Notes under the pieces: generated by a model
Told to the model about the DNA's origin: nothing
Seen by the model: only the letters and a program-made list of their open reading frames with translations
The model's database searches: none
Part shown: one piece after another, positions 8,049 to 18,949 of the stretch
How positions within the stretch are numbered: the first letter of the stretch is position 1
Layout of the letters: each line of letters begins with the position of its first letter
NCBI GenBank assembly: GCA_029882355.1
Contig: JAOUKV010000013.1
Span: 1 to 64,000 of the forward strand
Length of the DNA stretch: 64,000 bases
Reading direction: 5' to 3'
Origin: Gammaproteobacteria bacterium
GTDB taxonomy: Bacteria > Pseudomonadota > Gammaproteobacteria > SZUA-229
Translations under genes and position numbers: made by a program

Positions 8049-10286
8049 ATGACTACAGATAACTACTCATTAAAGACCGGTGACTTATCTGAGAATCAAC
8101 CTCAGGACCATCAATATAGCCAACTTATTGAAGGTATTTATGGTTTCCTTAATGATGAATTGTTACAACTATTCAGTGAAATGTTGACCAATTCAGAGAA
8201 CTCCCTGAACGAACATGAACAGAATATTGCGTTATCCGTAGAAGCTGACAGCAACTACCAGATTGAAGATAAACAAGACCTGGAGATCAAAACATTAAAA
8301 ACCCTATATAGAGAACGTGCGAGCATCCACACAAATTTCTTTATAGCCATGAACGAACAGCTACTTCCATCAACTCTTTCGGCATTTGAAGAGTATGAGG
8401 AAGAAGAGCTCAGTCTAGTAGATACAGATGAAATGGAAGAAATGGTAGCTATTACCACCATGCATTCTAATGCGCTTAATCTATTTGGTGAAGACGTCAA
8501 TCACCTGGAAGCGCGTATTGAATTTCTAGAAATAATGGACGCACCAATCTTTACACACAAATCAGTCAGCCCTAATCGCATATGTGAAGCTTTTCAAATT
8601 GCGATAAAACCTCTTGAATTAAGAACTGAAAACAAGATGGTTTTATTTAAATATTTTGATGAACACGTTAATTTAAAGCTTGGTAATTTATATCAAACAA
8701 TTAACAAAATGCTTATTGATGCTGGCGTACTTCCTGAAGTCATCCTTAGTTCAAATAGTGATGACGAAATAGTAGAAGAAAAAGTATTTGAAACTCGAAC
8801 TGCTACCTATTACAACCCAGAAGAAAAAGTAGAAACAAATTTTATTCCACGTTCAAAAGAAGAGATGAACAGTATTGTCAGTCAATTTATGAAAGGCAAT
8901 ATTTCCGTCACTGGTGATGAACTAGAACTACCCGCATCTTTCTATAGAGACCCTAACGAACAAAACAATAGCGACAAAAAACTTTATGCCAGAAGAGATG
9001 TTCTAAAGTCACTTAACAAGCTACAAAAGAAATTACTGGAATTAGGCATTCAATCCGAGCTAGCCAGCAACAATGAGATCAAAGATGCTTTAATGAAAGA
9101 GATGGGCATAGATGCCAATGACCCCATTGCGAAAGAAATAGGCATACTTGATGAACGCAGCATTGACTTTGTAGGCATGATGTTTGATGCCATTGCCTCT
9201 GACGAGAGCATTTCACCTGTTATCACTGACCTTATAAAGCAACTTCACATCCCCATGATCAAAGTAGCTGTTAGCGATGAAAAGCTATTCTCAAATGATC
9301 AACATCCTGCTCGCAATGTTTTGAACCTCATACCTCAGGCTGGTAAGGGTGTAATAGAGAAAGAAGATCGAATTTATTCTGATTTAGACAAAATTGTTAC
9401 CAATATTCTCGATGAATACGAAATCGATACGACTTGTTTTGATCATGCCGTTGACCAACTCTATGACCTTATCGAGAACGAAGAGCGACTAGCAAAAACA
9501 AAAGAACTCGAAGAACAAAGAACCATTATCAAGGAACATACGCGAGGTGTTGTTTTGTCTGAACTTCGTGACTTAACCACAAACAAAATCATTCCACAGG
9601 ATATACAGCCACTTGTACTGAAGAACTGGTCTACATTAATGTTTAATCGCCATATAAAACATGGCAAGGAAAGTTATGAGTGGCTCGAATCTATACTTTT
9701 ACTTAAGTTATTATTAAAATGCTTACAACCTATTGAACAAAAATCACAGTGGGAATTCCTCAACAATAATCATATTGCTTTGGTCGAGGCAGTTAATGAT
9801 GAACTCTATGAGACTAAACAGGATAAGACCGAGATCGACACAAAACTATCATTACTGGGTAACACTTTCCTAACCATGCTCGATGAATTAGGCTACACCA
9901 TTGATGAAGTAGAAGACGAAACTTATGATGCACAAAATCAGGCGTTTGAATCAATCAATACAGATATGGGACAGGAGTTTGATATTGCCCGACAAGAAGC
10001 CCAGATAGCCCTGGAAAAAATTAGCCGCCTACCTGATAACGTTAAACCTGGTGTGTGGTTTGAGGTGTTCAATGGCAAGGATAGGGCAGTAAGACGTGTC
10101 AAGATGTCAACCATACTAACGGAGGCAGCGAAAATTATATTTGTTGATAGAAAAGGCGTTAAAGTCATTGAAAAGGATGCAGGTGATTTTGCAGAAGAAC
10201 TCAACCAGAATATATCACGCGTTCTTGCTGATCACTCAACATTTGATCACGCGCTCAGCAGAGTTATTGGCTCAATGGCCGCATAA
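8049..10286 (+). CDS. DUF1631 family protein
   Basis: A 745-residue soluble protein without signal peptide or membrane helix, rich in acidic and helical segments. The C-terminal 100 residues are the most recognisable: GVWFEVFNGKDRAVRRVKMS, then AKIIFVDRKGVKVIEKDAGD and FDHALSRVIGSM. These fit DUF1631, whose end resembles a small beta-barrel (PilZ-like) fold. Proteins of this family are sometimes mis-annotated as thymidine phosphorylase; nothing here supports that. Family function is not established. The length matches. The DUF938 gene begins 28 bases later. Confidence 0.82.
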   Translation: MTTDNYSLKTGDLSENQPQDHQYSQLIEGIYGFLNDELLQLFSEMLTNSENSLNEHEQNIALSVEADSNYQIEDKQDLEIKTLKTLYRERASIHTNFFIAMNEQLLPSTLSAFEEYEEEELSLVDTDEMEEMVAITTMHSNALNLFGEDVNHLEARIEFLEIMDAPIFTHKSVSPNRICEAFQIAIKPLELRTENKMVLFKYFDEHVNLKLGNLYQTINKMLIDAGVLPEVILSSNSDDEIVEEKVFETRTATYYNPEEKVETNFIPRSKEEMNSIVSQFMKGNISVTGDELELPASFYRDPNEQNNSDKKLYARRDVLKSLNKLQKKLLELGIQSELASNNEIKDALMKEMGIDANDPIAKEIGILDERSIDFVGMMFDAIASDESISPVITDLIKQLHIPMIKVAVSDEKLFSNDQHPARNVLNLIPQAGKGVIEKEDRIYSDLDKIVTNILDEYEIDTTCFDHAVDQLYDLIENEERLAKTKELEEQRTIIKEHTRGVVLSELRDLTTNKIIPQDIQPLVLKNWSTLMFNRHIKHGKESYEWLESILLLKLLLKCLQPIEQKSQWEFLNNNHIALVEAVNDELYETKQDKTEIDTKLSLLGNTFLTMLDELGYTIDEVEDETYDAQNQAFESINTDMGQEFDIARQEAQIALEKISRLPDNVKPGVWFEVFNGKDRAVRRVKMSTILTEAAKIIFVDRKGVKVIEKDAGDFAEELNQNISRVLADHSTFDHALSRVIGSMAA

Positions 10287-10314
10287 TATACAAACTTATA
10301 ATTTATCCAATACC

Positions 10315-10914
10315 ATGCATAACAAGCCTTATGCCGATTCCTGCGATCAGAACCGTGATTCAATATTAAACATCATTCAGCCTTTGTTACTGAACTCAAG
10401 TTCTGTATTAGAAATAGGCAGCGGCACTGGTCAACACGCAGCATATTTTTCTAAAAAACTACCTCATCTCATCTGGAACACCAGTGATCGAGCTGAAAAT
10501 ATCGAAGGTATTAAACTTTGGTTATCTGAAACTGATACAAAACAAACTCCACAGCCTGTTGAACTAGACGTTACTCAGGAGGTTTGGCCTAGAATCTCAT
10601 TCGATACCGTTTTTACAGCCAACACATGCCATATCATGAACCAACAATCCGTTGAGATTATGTTTAAGCGCATCGGTGATTTATTACCTGGTATGGGACA
10701 ACTGATAATTTATGGGCCTTTTAATTACAATCAGAAATACACCAGTCTTAGCAACGAGCAATTTGATCAATGGCTGAAATTACGCAACCCCGAAAGTCGG
10801 ATAAGAAATTTTGAAGATTTAAATGCCATGGCTGAACAGGCAGGAATGAATTTGATAAATGATTATGAAATGCCTGCTAATAACCGCATATTGCACTGGA
10901 AAAAGATGAAGTAG
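10315..10914 (+). CDS. DUF938 SAM-dependent methyltransferase-like protein
   Basis: The likely start is the ATG at 10315, giving MHNKPYADSCDQNRDSIL, which is how this family begins; an in-frame opening at 10141 would overlap the upstream gene by 146 bases and is less likely. The SAM-binding motif VLEIGSGTGQHAAYFSKKLP is near residues 29-48, followed by ANTCHIMN and GQLIIYGPFNYN, both typical of DUF938 (METTL26-like). The substrate is unknown. Predicted length of about 199 residues fits the family. It is convergent with the HD-GYP gene, with a gap of 7 bases. Confidence 0.85.
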   Translation: MHNKPYADSCDQNRDSILNIIQPLLLNSSSVLEIGSGTGQHAAYFSKKLPHLIWNTSDRAENIEGIKLWLSETDTKQTPQPVELDVTQEVWPRISFDTVFTANTCHIMNQQSVEIMFKRIGDLLPGMGQLIIYGPFNYNQKYTSLSNEQFDQWLKLRNPESRIRNFEDLNAMAEQAGMNLINDYEMPANNRILHWKKMK

Positions 10915-10921
10915 TTTTAAA

Positions 10922-12115
10922 TTATCCGTACGTATTTTCAATAAATAACTGTTGTATTTTTTCTATTTCATCAAGATTATTTACCAGAGCACTTACACAA
11001 TCCGCATCTAATTTTTCACCGGCAAGCTCGTTCAGCACCTCAATAGCTTTTTGATTTGTCCATGCCTGTTTGTAAGGACGGCTACTGGTAAGCGCGTCAA
11101 AAACATCAGCCACAGCAACAATACGTGCTTCCAGTGGAATATCATTTTGAATTTTACCTTCAGGATATCCGGTACCATTAACTGCTTCATGATGATATTC
11201 CGCAATATTACGAAGCACATCAATATGTTTAATATTATGCAGTCCAAAATTATTAACCAGATCATCAATCATCTCACGACCTTTACGCGCGTGTGTTTTC
11301 ATGATAACGATTTCATCATCACTCAATATACCCGGTTTCAAAAGCACTTCGTCAGGAATCGCGATTTTGCCAATATCATGCAATGATGAGAACATAAAAA
11401 CATGTTCAATATACTCATCATCAAGATGATATTTTTTGGCAATGGTACTGGCAATAAGCCGGCTATAACGCGACATTCTATCTAAGTGACTACCGGTCTC
11501 CGGATCGCGACAGTGCGTGATCTGGCTGGTTGTTTTGATCGCGGCAGTCAATGCCTTTATCGAACTCAACTCATTAATCACCATAAGCGCGATCATATGC
11601 CCATAAATATCTACCTGACGTAAAACTGCTTCGGTAAAAACGTCTGTCTCAGTCGAATTAAAAAATATAAAACCAAAAAAATCACCCTCATTAAACATTG
11701 GCAAGGTATAGCTCGCTTTATATCCCTGCCGGGCAATTCTTTTCGTCCGATCATTCTCGCCTTCGGTAAAGGTCAAAGAGTTATTGATAACACGTGGTAC
11801 ACCTTGATCAAGAAGTGCTTTTAGGGATGGGGAATTAGCAATAAGCTCCTGGTAATTTTCTAACTGACTATCATCATCACCACTATGTATATAGGTCTTT
11901 AAAATCTTAGTTTTAGAATCATAAAGCGTTACCGCAACTCGCACTATAAAAGGGAACTGCTGGCAAATTGATTCATGTGCAGCAATGAGCTTATCCCTGA
12001 GGGGCAAGTGTTTGTTTAAATTTTCGAGCGTATCACGGTGTGACATCATACCGATAAAGAACCAACCATTTAAATTGTTAAAATATATCCGAAAAGTATT
12101 TATAACACATGCCAT
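10922..12115 (-). CDS. GAF plus HD-GYP domain protein (putative cyclic-di-GMP phosphodiesterase)
   Basis: The N-terminal half (about residues 40-185) is a GAF-like sensor domain. The C-terminal half is an HD-GYP domain: HCRDPETGSHLDRM near 206-219, SSLHDIGKIAIPDEVLLKPG with the HD pair, a lone His in KTHARKGREM, EYHHEAVNGTGYPEG carrying the GYP signature as NGTGYPEG, and VADVFDALTSSRPYKQAW. HD-GYP enzymes hydrolyse cyclic-di-GMP, and all visible metal-binding residues are present. An alternative start is the double ATG at 12049/12046, which would remove an odd hydrophobic leader. No good ribosome-binding site distinguishes the options. Possible influence on the exopolysaccharide locus is inference only. 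Confidence 0.9.
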   Translation of the reverse strand: MACVINTFRIYFNNLNGWFFIGMMSHRDTLENLNKHLPLRDKLIAAHESICQQFPFIVRVAVTLYDSKTKILKTYIHSGDDDSQLENYQELIANSPSLKALLDQGVPRVINNSLTFTEGENDRTKRIARQGYKASYTLPMFNEGDFFGFIFFNSTETDVFTEAVLRQVDIYGHMIALMVINELSSIKALTAAIKTTSQITHCRDPETGSHLDRMSRYSRLIASTIAKKYHLDDEYIEHVFMFSSLHDIGKIAIPDEVLLKPGILSDDEIVIMKTHARKGREMIDDLVNNFGLHNIKHIDVLRNIAEYHHEAVNGTGYPEGKIQNDIPLEARIVAVADVFDALTSSRPYKQAWTNQKAIEVLNELAGEKLDADCVSALVNNLDEIEKIQQLFIENTYG

Positions 12116-12358
12116 CTAAAAACAACTAAAACATTATGCATAAATAGCTAAAAACAGAGAAGACGCCTTTATGTCTACTCCTCCAGTACTACTTCAACAG
12201 TATTCTCGAAGCCGCTCACACCCAACAAGCGCTGCCACATCAAGTCGTAAATAATCAATCACTTAGGCACAATATCTGACGCTGGGTTTATCCGCAATAT
12301 TGACCCATTAACCGATATATAATAAAATGCTTATGTTACAATTACTTTGAGTTGATTT

Positions 12359-12646
12359 ATGAACAAAGAGATTACCTGCACGGAGCTGAAGCAGTTTTTA
12401 GAAAATGGAGCTCAACTTATCGACGTACGATCCATCATGGAATTCAATCAGGGCGCACTGAATGGCGCTATTAATTTACCAATCACTTCGATACAGCACC
12501 ACACAGACTCAATCGACCAGTCGAAGCCTGTTTTGCTTTATTGTCGCTCTGGTCACCGCTCAGGCATGGTCAAACAATTCCTAATTTCTCTAGGCTTTGA
12601 AGATGTTTATAATATCGGCAGTTATACTAAATACGCTTTTTGTTAA
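12359..12646 (+). CDS. Single-domain rhodanese-like protein
   Basis: This 95-residue protein is one rhodanese domain. It begins ITCTELKQFLENGAQLIDVR, continues EFNQGALNGAINLP, and has the active-site loop LLYCRSGHRSGMVKQFL with the catalytic cysteine near residue 61. Such proteins carry sulfane sulfur as a cysteine persulfide. There is no signal peptide, so it should act in the cytoplasm. The C-terminus is a little short, ending NIGSYTKYAFC where others have GG..W. The next gene, an HMA-domain protein, begins 21 bases later. Confidence 0.9.
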   Translation: MNKEITCTELKQFLENGAQLIDVRSIMEFNQGALNGAINLPITSIQHHTDSIDQSKPVLLYCRSGHRSGMVKQFLISLGFEDVYNIGSYTKYAFC

Positions 12647-12667
12647 ACAACGCCTGGATCAGATGAT

Positions 12668-12949
12668 ATGAATTACGAAATCAGTGTCGAAAACATCAAA
12701 TGTGGTGGCTGCGCTGGCACCATCGTCAAAAAGATTAATGCGATTGATGGTGTTGAAAATACTGATGTAGAAATCGAGGCTGGCATTGTAAAAATAAACG
12801 CCATTGATGGTCTCCATGAAAGCCTGTTGGCCTGTCTGCTCAAAATGGGGTATCCCGAGAAGGGCAGTACTGAGGGCATCGCGGCAGCCAAAGCCAAAGC
12901 CAAATCCTTTGTAAGTTGTGCTGTTGGTAAATTTAACACTGAGAAGTAA
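12668..12949 (+). CDS. Heavy-metal-associated (HMA) domain protein
   Basis: A 93-residue protein with an N-terminal HMA fold of about 65 residues. The metal-binding loop is VENIKCGGCAGTIVKKI with Cys-Gly-Gly-Cys near residues 12-15, followed by the beta-strand pattern of copper chaperones. The final 30 residues are alanine/lysine-rich and contain one more cysteine (SFVSCAVGKF), which is unusual for a simple copper chaperone. The position 21 bases after a rhodanese gene suggests a joint role in thiol or metal handling, but this is inference. The metal cannot be determined. Confidence 0.83.
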   Translation: MNYEISVENIKCGGCAGTIVKKINAIDGVENTDVEIEAGIVKINAIDGLHESLLACLLKMGYPEKGSTEGIAAAKAKAKSFVSCAVGKFNTEK

Positions 12950-12986
12950 ATCGAAATCGGTCGTTTCGTGATACTCTACGCGCGCT

Positions 12987-14024
12987 ATGCGAACCGACGA
13001 TTTCCATTTCGACCTTCCTGATGAGTTAATTGCTCAACAACCCTGCGAACAACGCTCTGCCAGCCGCTTGCTACACCTGTCTCGTACACCTGACGTCGAC
13101 CAGAAGCCTGTACAACATCGCCAATTCAAAGATTTAATCGAACTACTCAATCCCGGCGATTTATTGGTCTTCAACGATACCCGCGTTATTCCAGCTCGTT
13201 TATATGGACAGAAGGCAACGGGTGGAAAAGTAGAGGTGCTGATCGAACGTCTTGTCGACGAGAACCACTGTCTGGCACACGTTCGAGCCAGCAAAACACC
13301 CAAGGTTGATTCACTACTACATATTGGAGATGGTGGTGCTTTCACTCTAAAAGTGGATGCCCGTCAGGATGATTTATTCGTTCTGAGTTCAAACACTGAG
13401 GTCAAACTCACTGAGATCATGCAGCAAGTTGGTCACATTCCTTTGCCACCTTATATTACGCGCGCTGATGAAGCGGTGGATTTTGAACGCTATCAAACAG
13501 TCTATTCTAAAAATCCTGGTGCGGTAGCAGCACCCACAGCGGGTCTTCATTTTGATGATGCCATGATAGAGCAACTGAAAGAGAAGGGCGTGCAATCAAC
13601 TTTTGTCACCTTGCACGTTGGTGCGGGTACTTTTCAGCCAGTTCGCACTGAAAATATTGAAGACCACCCCATGCATTCCGAATATCTTGAGGTTAGCCAG
13701 GCCAGCGTCGATGCCTGCCGACAAACAAGAAAAAATGGTGGACGCATTATTGCGGTTGGCACCACGGCGGTTCGATCATTGGAAACAGCCTCATCCAGTG
13801 GTTCGCTTCAAACCTTTGCTGGAGAGACCAACATCTTCATCTATCCCGGTTATGAGTTCCGCAGCGTTGACGCCATGATCACTAACTTTCACCTGTCGGA
13901 ATCAACCTTACTCATGCTTGTCAGCGCCTTTGCCAGCAAAGACTTAATCTTCGAAGCCTATCGGCAGGCCATTGAAAACCGCTATCGCTTCTTCAGTTAT
14001 GGCGATGCTATGTTCATATCCTAA
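12987..14024 (+). CDS. queA: S-adenosylmethionine:tRNA ribosyltransferase-isomerase
   Basis: QueA transfers the ribosyl part of SAM to preQ1-modified tRNA to form epoxyqueuosine. The 345-residue length and motifs agree: [20 protein letters not shown] at the start, [52 protein letters not shown]-like [16 protein letters not shown], and the end [19 protein letters not shown] with [12 protein letters not shown]. Start MRTDD fits the family. It begins the widely conserved queA-tgt-yajC-secD-secF gene string. Confidence 0.98.
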   Translation: MRTDDFHFDLPDELIAQQPCEQRSASRLLHLSRTPDVDQKPVQHRQFKDLIELLNPGDLLVFNDTRVIPARLYGQKATGGKVEVLIERLVDENHCLAHVRASKTPKVDSLLHIGDGGAFTLKVDARQDDLFVLSSNTEVKLTEIMQQVGHIPLPPYITRADEAVDFERYQTVYSKNPGAVAAPTAGLHFDDAMIEQLKEKGVQSTFVTLHVGAGTFQPVRTENIEDHPMHSEYLEVSQASVDACRQTRKNGGRIIAVGTTAVRSLETASSSGSLQTFAGETNIFIYPGYEFRSVDAMITNFHLSESTLLMLVSAFASKDLIFEAYRQAIENRYRFFSYGDAMFIS

Positions 14025-14066
14025 GCACCGCACAAAAGTACAATATACATTAACAAGACAATATAA

Positions 14067-15185
<1,119 letters not shown>

Positions 15186-15254
15186 TTAACCCTTATCGTA
15201 CGGGGTATCTGTGGCATAATATCGCGCTTTAACAAATAGACACTGGGGATACTA

Positions 15255-15593
15255 ATGAGCTTTTTTATATCTGATGCAATCGCAGAGGCCGCACCAGCCG
15301 CCGCCGGACAAGCTGATCCACTCGCTTCGCTGATACTTCCTATCGGCCTGGTCGTGCTATTCTACTTCTTCCTGATTCGCCCACAAAGCAAACGTCAAAA
15401 AGAACATAAAGAAATGGTGAGTGGCCTGCAAAAAGGTGAAGAAGTCATCACTTCAGGTGGTCTGTTAGGAAAAATCACCAATGTCGGTGAAAATTTCGTC
15501 ACCATGGAAATCAGTAAAGACGCCTGTATTCATGTACAAAAAAATTCTATACAAGCGATCATGCCTAAAGGCACTATCAAAGAACAACAATAA
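15255..15593 (+). CDS. yajC: Sec translocase accessory subunit YajC
   Basis: A 112-residue protein with one membrane helix (LASLILPIGLVVLFYFFLIR) followed by PQSKRQKEHKEMVSGLQKGE and VITSGGLLGKI, the YajC signature. An alanine-rich N-terminus precedes the helix. YajC associates with SecDF in the inner membrane and its gene sits directly upstream of secD here, as in most gammaproteobacteria. The gap to secD is 21 bases, with AAGGAAG near 15598-15604 as ribosome-binding site for secD. Confidence 0.97.
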   Translation: MSFFISDAIAEAAPAAAGQADPLASLILPIGLVVLFYFFLIRPQSKRQKEHKEMVSGLQKGEEVITSGGLLGKITNVGENFVTMEISKDACIHVQKNSIQAIMPKGTIKEQQ

Positions 15594-15614
15594 AGTTTAA
15601 GGAAGCCATCAGCC

Positions 15615-17465
15615 ATGCTGAACCAGTATCCATTGTGGAAATACCTGATGTTAGCCATCGTGCTAATTGCAGGCAGTATTTATGCATTACCGAATCTCTA
15701 CGGTGAAGATCCTTCTGTACAGATCTCTCATAGCTCTCAAGCACTTGAAGAAAGCGATCGTCTGACTATTGAACAGGCTTTGAAAAAAGAAGAAATCAGC
15801 TTTAAACGTATCGAGTTTGCCGATAATAAATTTCTGGTTCGTTTCGATGATGCACAAATACAGCTCAAGGCAGCTCGCGCATTAAAAGAGGCACTGGATA
15901 AAAAACATCTGATTGCACTCAATCTAGCACCTGCGACACCTGACTGGCTACGATCACTCAATGCATCACCGATGTATTTAGGTCTGGATTTACGTGGTGG
16001 CATTCACTTCCTGATGGAAGTTGATATGCATGCGGCGATCAAGCGCGTTGAGGAGAGCCTGCTTTCTGATATCCGCAGTTTTTTACGTGAAGAAAAAGTT
16101 CGCTATCGTGGCGTAAAGCGTGACGACAATACTTTAGTCATTGAATTTCGTGACGCGGACAATCTTATTGAAGCAATACCCAAACTTAAAAGACAGTTCC
16201 GCCAACTGGAATTTACTGAAATAGAAGATCAACTACGCATCAATGCCAAATTAAGCGAAGTTGCTGTTCGTGAAGAGAAGAAATCAGCCCTACAACAAAA
16301 CATTATCACCTTACGCAATCGTGTTAATGAACTTGGGGTTGCCGAACCTATTATCCAGCAACAGGGTGACTCACGTATTGTTGTGCAGCTACCGGGCGTT
16401 CAAGATTCTACTCGCGCTAAAGCTATTCTTGGTGGCACTGCAACACTTGAGTTCAGGCTCACTGAAGGTAATGTTACAGACTGGTATAGCGCTGAAGAAA
16501 CAGGCCGAGTTCCAGTCAAGGCTCTTATGTATCACGAACGTGATGGCAGCCCGGTTTTACTAAGCCGTCGAGTTATTGTCACCGGCGACATGATTACCGA
16601 CGCAGCTTCAACCATTGATACAGATAAAGGCACACCTGCTGTCAGCGTCAGCCTTAATGGCAAAGGTGCTAAAAAAATGAATGATACAACGCGAGAATTC
16701 GTTGGTCATAAAATGGCGGTAGTCTTCATCGAAAACAAAGTCGAAACCAAAATGGTGGGTGATGAGATGGTGAAGCATCGCACCACAACAAAAGAAGTGA
16801 TCAACGTTTCTACTATACAAGGTGTGTTTGGCGCAAGATTTCAGATCACCGGTATGGAATCACAGGAAGCACGCGACCTATCTTTATTGCTTCGCGCAGG
16901 CTCACTTAGAGCTCCGATCGAAATCATCGAAGAACGTACTATTGGTCCAAGCCTGGGCGCCGATAACATACAACAAGGCTATCGCTCAGTGTTGATTGGC
17001 TTCCTGCTAGTGCTTATCTTCATGGCCGTTTATTACAAAGCATTTGGCCTGATTGCGAATCTTGCGCTGACCATTAATCTGGTGCTGCTTATTGCTATTC
17101 TTTCCATGTTACAGGCCACCTTAACGTTACCCGGTATTGCTGGTATCGTTTTGACTGTGGGTATGGCGGTTGATGCAAACGTACTGATCTTTGAGCGAAT
17201 AAGGGAAGAGTTGCGTAATGGCAATTCAGTTCAGGCGAGTATCCATGCTGGCTATGAAAAAGCCTTTAGTACAATTACCGATGCCAACATCACTACTTTG
17301 ATTGCTGCCATCGTTTTGTTCAGTCTGGGCACAGGTCCGATCAAAGGTTTTGCCGTTACATTAAGCATCGGTATCCTGACTTCGATGTTCACCGCCATCG
17401 TAGGAACACGCGCTATTGTGAACCTTGTATACGGTAATCGTAATCTAGACAAAATATCAATATAG
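15615..17465 (+). CDS. secD: Protein translocase subunit SecD
   Basis: SecD uses the proton gradient to pull exported proteins through SecYEG. The 616-residue protein has an N-terminal membrane anchor, MYLGLDLRGGIHFLMEVDM near 117-135 (the conserved D-LRGG motif), a large periplasmic domain, and a C-terminal block of about five helices with TIGPSLGADNIQQGYRSVLI, GIAGIVLTVGMAVDANVLIF and ERIREELRNG. The conserved Asp of the AVDANVLIFERI segment is intact. Length is normal for gammaproteobacterial SecD. secF begins 22 bases downstream. Confidence 0.98.
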   Translation: MLNQYPLWKYLMLAIVLIAGSIYALPNLYGEDPSVQISHSSQALEESDRLTIEQALKKEEISFKRIEFADNKFLVRFDDAQIQLKAARALKEALDKKHLIALNLAPATPDWLRSLNASPMYLGLDLRGGIHFLMEVDMHAAIKRVEESLLSDIRSFLREEKVRYRGVKRDDNTLVIEFRDADNLIEAIPKLKRQFRQLEFTEIEDQLRINAKLSEVAVREEKKSALQQNIITLRNRVNELGVAEPIIQQQGDSRIVVQLPGVQDSTRAKAILGGTATLEFRLTEGNVTDWYSAEETGRVPVKALMYHERDGSPVLLSRRVIVTGDMITDAASTIDTDKGTPAVSVSLNGKGAKKMNDTTREFVGHKMAVVFIENKVETKMVGDEMVKHRTTTKEVINVSTIQGVFGARFQITGMESQEARDLSLLLRAGSLRAPIEIIEERTIGPSLGADNIQQGYRSVLIGFLLVLIFMAVYYKAFGLIANLALTINLVLLIAILSMLQATLTLPGIAGIVLTVGMAVDANVLIFERIREELRNGNSVQASIHAGYEKAFSTITDANITTLIAAIVLFSLGTGPIKGFAVTLSIGILTSMFTAIVGTRAIVNLVYGNRNLDKISI

Positions 17466-17487
17466 AACGCATACACGAGACAAGCAT

Positions 17488-18429
17488 ATGCAACTTTTAG
17501 ACGGAAAACTACATATTGATTTCATGAGCAAACGTAAGATTGCTCTTGCCACATCATTATTATTAATTATCTTATCGATCGCCAGCCTGGCTAAAAACGG
17601 TCTTAATTTAGGTGTCGACTTTACTGGCGGCTACCTTATCGAGGTAGGCTATCCAAACGATGCTGATATCGAATCGATTCGTAACGCCTTAGCCAATAAT
17701 AATTTCAAAGACGCACAGGTACAAAACTTTGGTACTAGTAAGGATGTCCTAATACGCATAGCACCTTCCAGTGATATCAATAAGGCCAGCATCAGCGATA
17801 AGGTACTTGAGACACTGAAAAATAATACTGATCAGTCACTCGAAATGCGACGTGTTGAGTACGTTGGCCCTCAAGTGGGTGAAGAACTTCGTGACCAGGG
17901 CGGCATGGCTATGCTGGTGGCACTGTTCTTTATTCTTGTTTATGTAAGCCTTCGCTTCCAGTTCAAGTCGGCAGTCGGCGCGATTCTGGCATTGATACAC
18001 GACGTTATCATCACCATCGGTTGCTTTTCAATTCTGCAGTTAGATTTTGACTTGAGCGTTCTGGCGGCCATTCTCGCTATCATTGGCTACTCCTTGAATG
18101 ACACTGTTGTAGTACTCGACCGTATTCGTGAGACATTCAGGAACGTCCGAAGAACTAATCCCGGCGAAATCATTAATCTTTCAATCAATCAAACTTTGTC
18201 ACGTACATTGATGACTTCATTCACCACATTGATCGTGCTACTAGCACTTTTTTTTCTTGGTGGCGAAGTGATTCACGGTTTTGCTTCCGCGCTCATCATC
18301 GGTGTTATTGTCGGTACATATTCCTCAGTCTACGTTGCCAGCAGCACCTTGATGGCTATGAACATTACCAAACAGGACTTTCTTGCTCATACAAAAGAAA
18401 AGGAAGAGGTGGTTGATGATATGCCATAG
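17488..18429 (+). CDS. secF: Protein translocase subunit SecF
   Basis: The 313-residue partner of SecD. It shows the GVDFTGGYLIEVGY segment near residues 44-57, VGPQVGEELRDQGGMAML at the start of the C-terminal membrane block, and LAAILAIIGYSLNDTVVVLD near residue 190-210 with the conserved Asp. RTLMTSFTTLIVLLALFFLG follows. Six membrane helices are expected. The gene closes the queA-secF string. After it lies a 0.5 kb gap before the oxidase genes. Confidence 0.98.
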   Translation: MQLLDGKLHIDFMSKRKIALATSLLLIILSIASLAKNGLNLGVDFTGGYLIEVGYPNDADIESIRNALANNNFKDAQVQNFGTSKDVLIRIAPSSDINKASISDKVLETLKNNTDQSLEMRRVEYVGPQVGEELRDQGGMAMLVALFFILVYVSLRFQFKSAVGAILALIHDVIITIGCFSILQLDFDLSVLAAILAIIGYSLNDTVVVLDRIRETFRNVRRTNPGEIINLSINQTLSRTLMTSFTTLIVLLALFFLGGEVIHGFASALIIGVIVGTYSSVYVASSTLMAMNITKQDFLAHTKEKEEVVDDMP

Positions 18430-18934
18430 ATATGGCGTAGCAATATCACAACTCAATCCTAACTTCTCCGCTCACTAGGTCGGGGAAGGGCATCCCACTC
18501 TACTCCAAATAGCTCAGCAATCCCTTAATTGCCTGAACATCTTCAATCTAGCCCAGTTCATCTTATGATTTCTCAAAGGTGAATATTATTCCGCATATAT
18601 TACAAATATAAATATACGACCCATATTCCCTTGTTTCAAATATAATGACCCCCTAATATTCGAATGTAAATATGTATTTATACAGTACCAAACCCGCATA
18701 AAGACTGGAAATAACCTCTAAAGATATAATTTTTAACTCATTTAATCGATTTAGTAATATTAATGATAATAAATCTTAGACTCGTTATTGAAAGACATCA
18801 CTGCAAGTGCTAGTATTCCGCCATCAAATCTGGGCAGGTATAAATTCCGGGAGATGTGTGAGATTCATGACTGAGTTTAACTCAAGAAAATAAAATCCAG
18901 CACGATAACCACTCCAGATAATCAATAATAATAA
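18430..18934 (+). other. Intergenic region between secF and the oxidase operon
   Basis: About 505 bases without a supportable gene. The stretch just after secF (18430-18550) is more GC-rich and contains short frames only. The rest is very AT-rich. A plausible sigma-70 promoter for the oxidase genes lies at 18788-18816. No convincing rho-independent terminator for secF was found. Confidence 0.4.
18788..18816 (+). promoter_or_regulatory. Putative sigma-70 promoter of the cytochrome oxidase operon
   Basis: A TTGAAA hexamer at 18788-18793 is followed after exactly 17 bases by TAGTAT at 18811-18816. Both are close to the -35 and -10 consensus and the spacing is optimal. Transcription would start near 18823 and give a leader of about 125 bases before the GTG start of the cytochrome c gene. 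It was found by eye only. Confidence 0.4.
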
Positions 18935-18949
18935 TTGGAGATATTAAGA

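Noticed and set aside
10141-10314. N-terminal extension of the DUF938 methyltransferase
   Set aside because: It would overlap the DUF1631 gene by 146 bases and its residues do not look like the family; MHNKPYADSC at 10315 is the typical start.
12171-12254. Plus-strand 27-codon frame starting MSTPPVLLQQY before the rhodanese gene
   Set aside because: Low-complexity Ser/Arg composition, weak ribosome-binding site and no context; chance frame is more likely.
18500-18547. Minus-strand fragment reading IEDVQAIKGLLSYLE between stop codons after secF
   Set aside because: Looks protein-like but is closed by stops on both sides within 16 codons; too short to claim a pseudogene.
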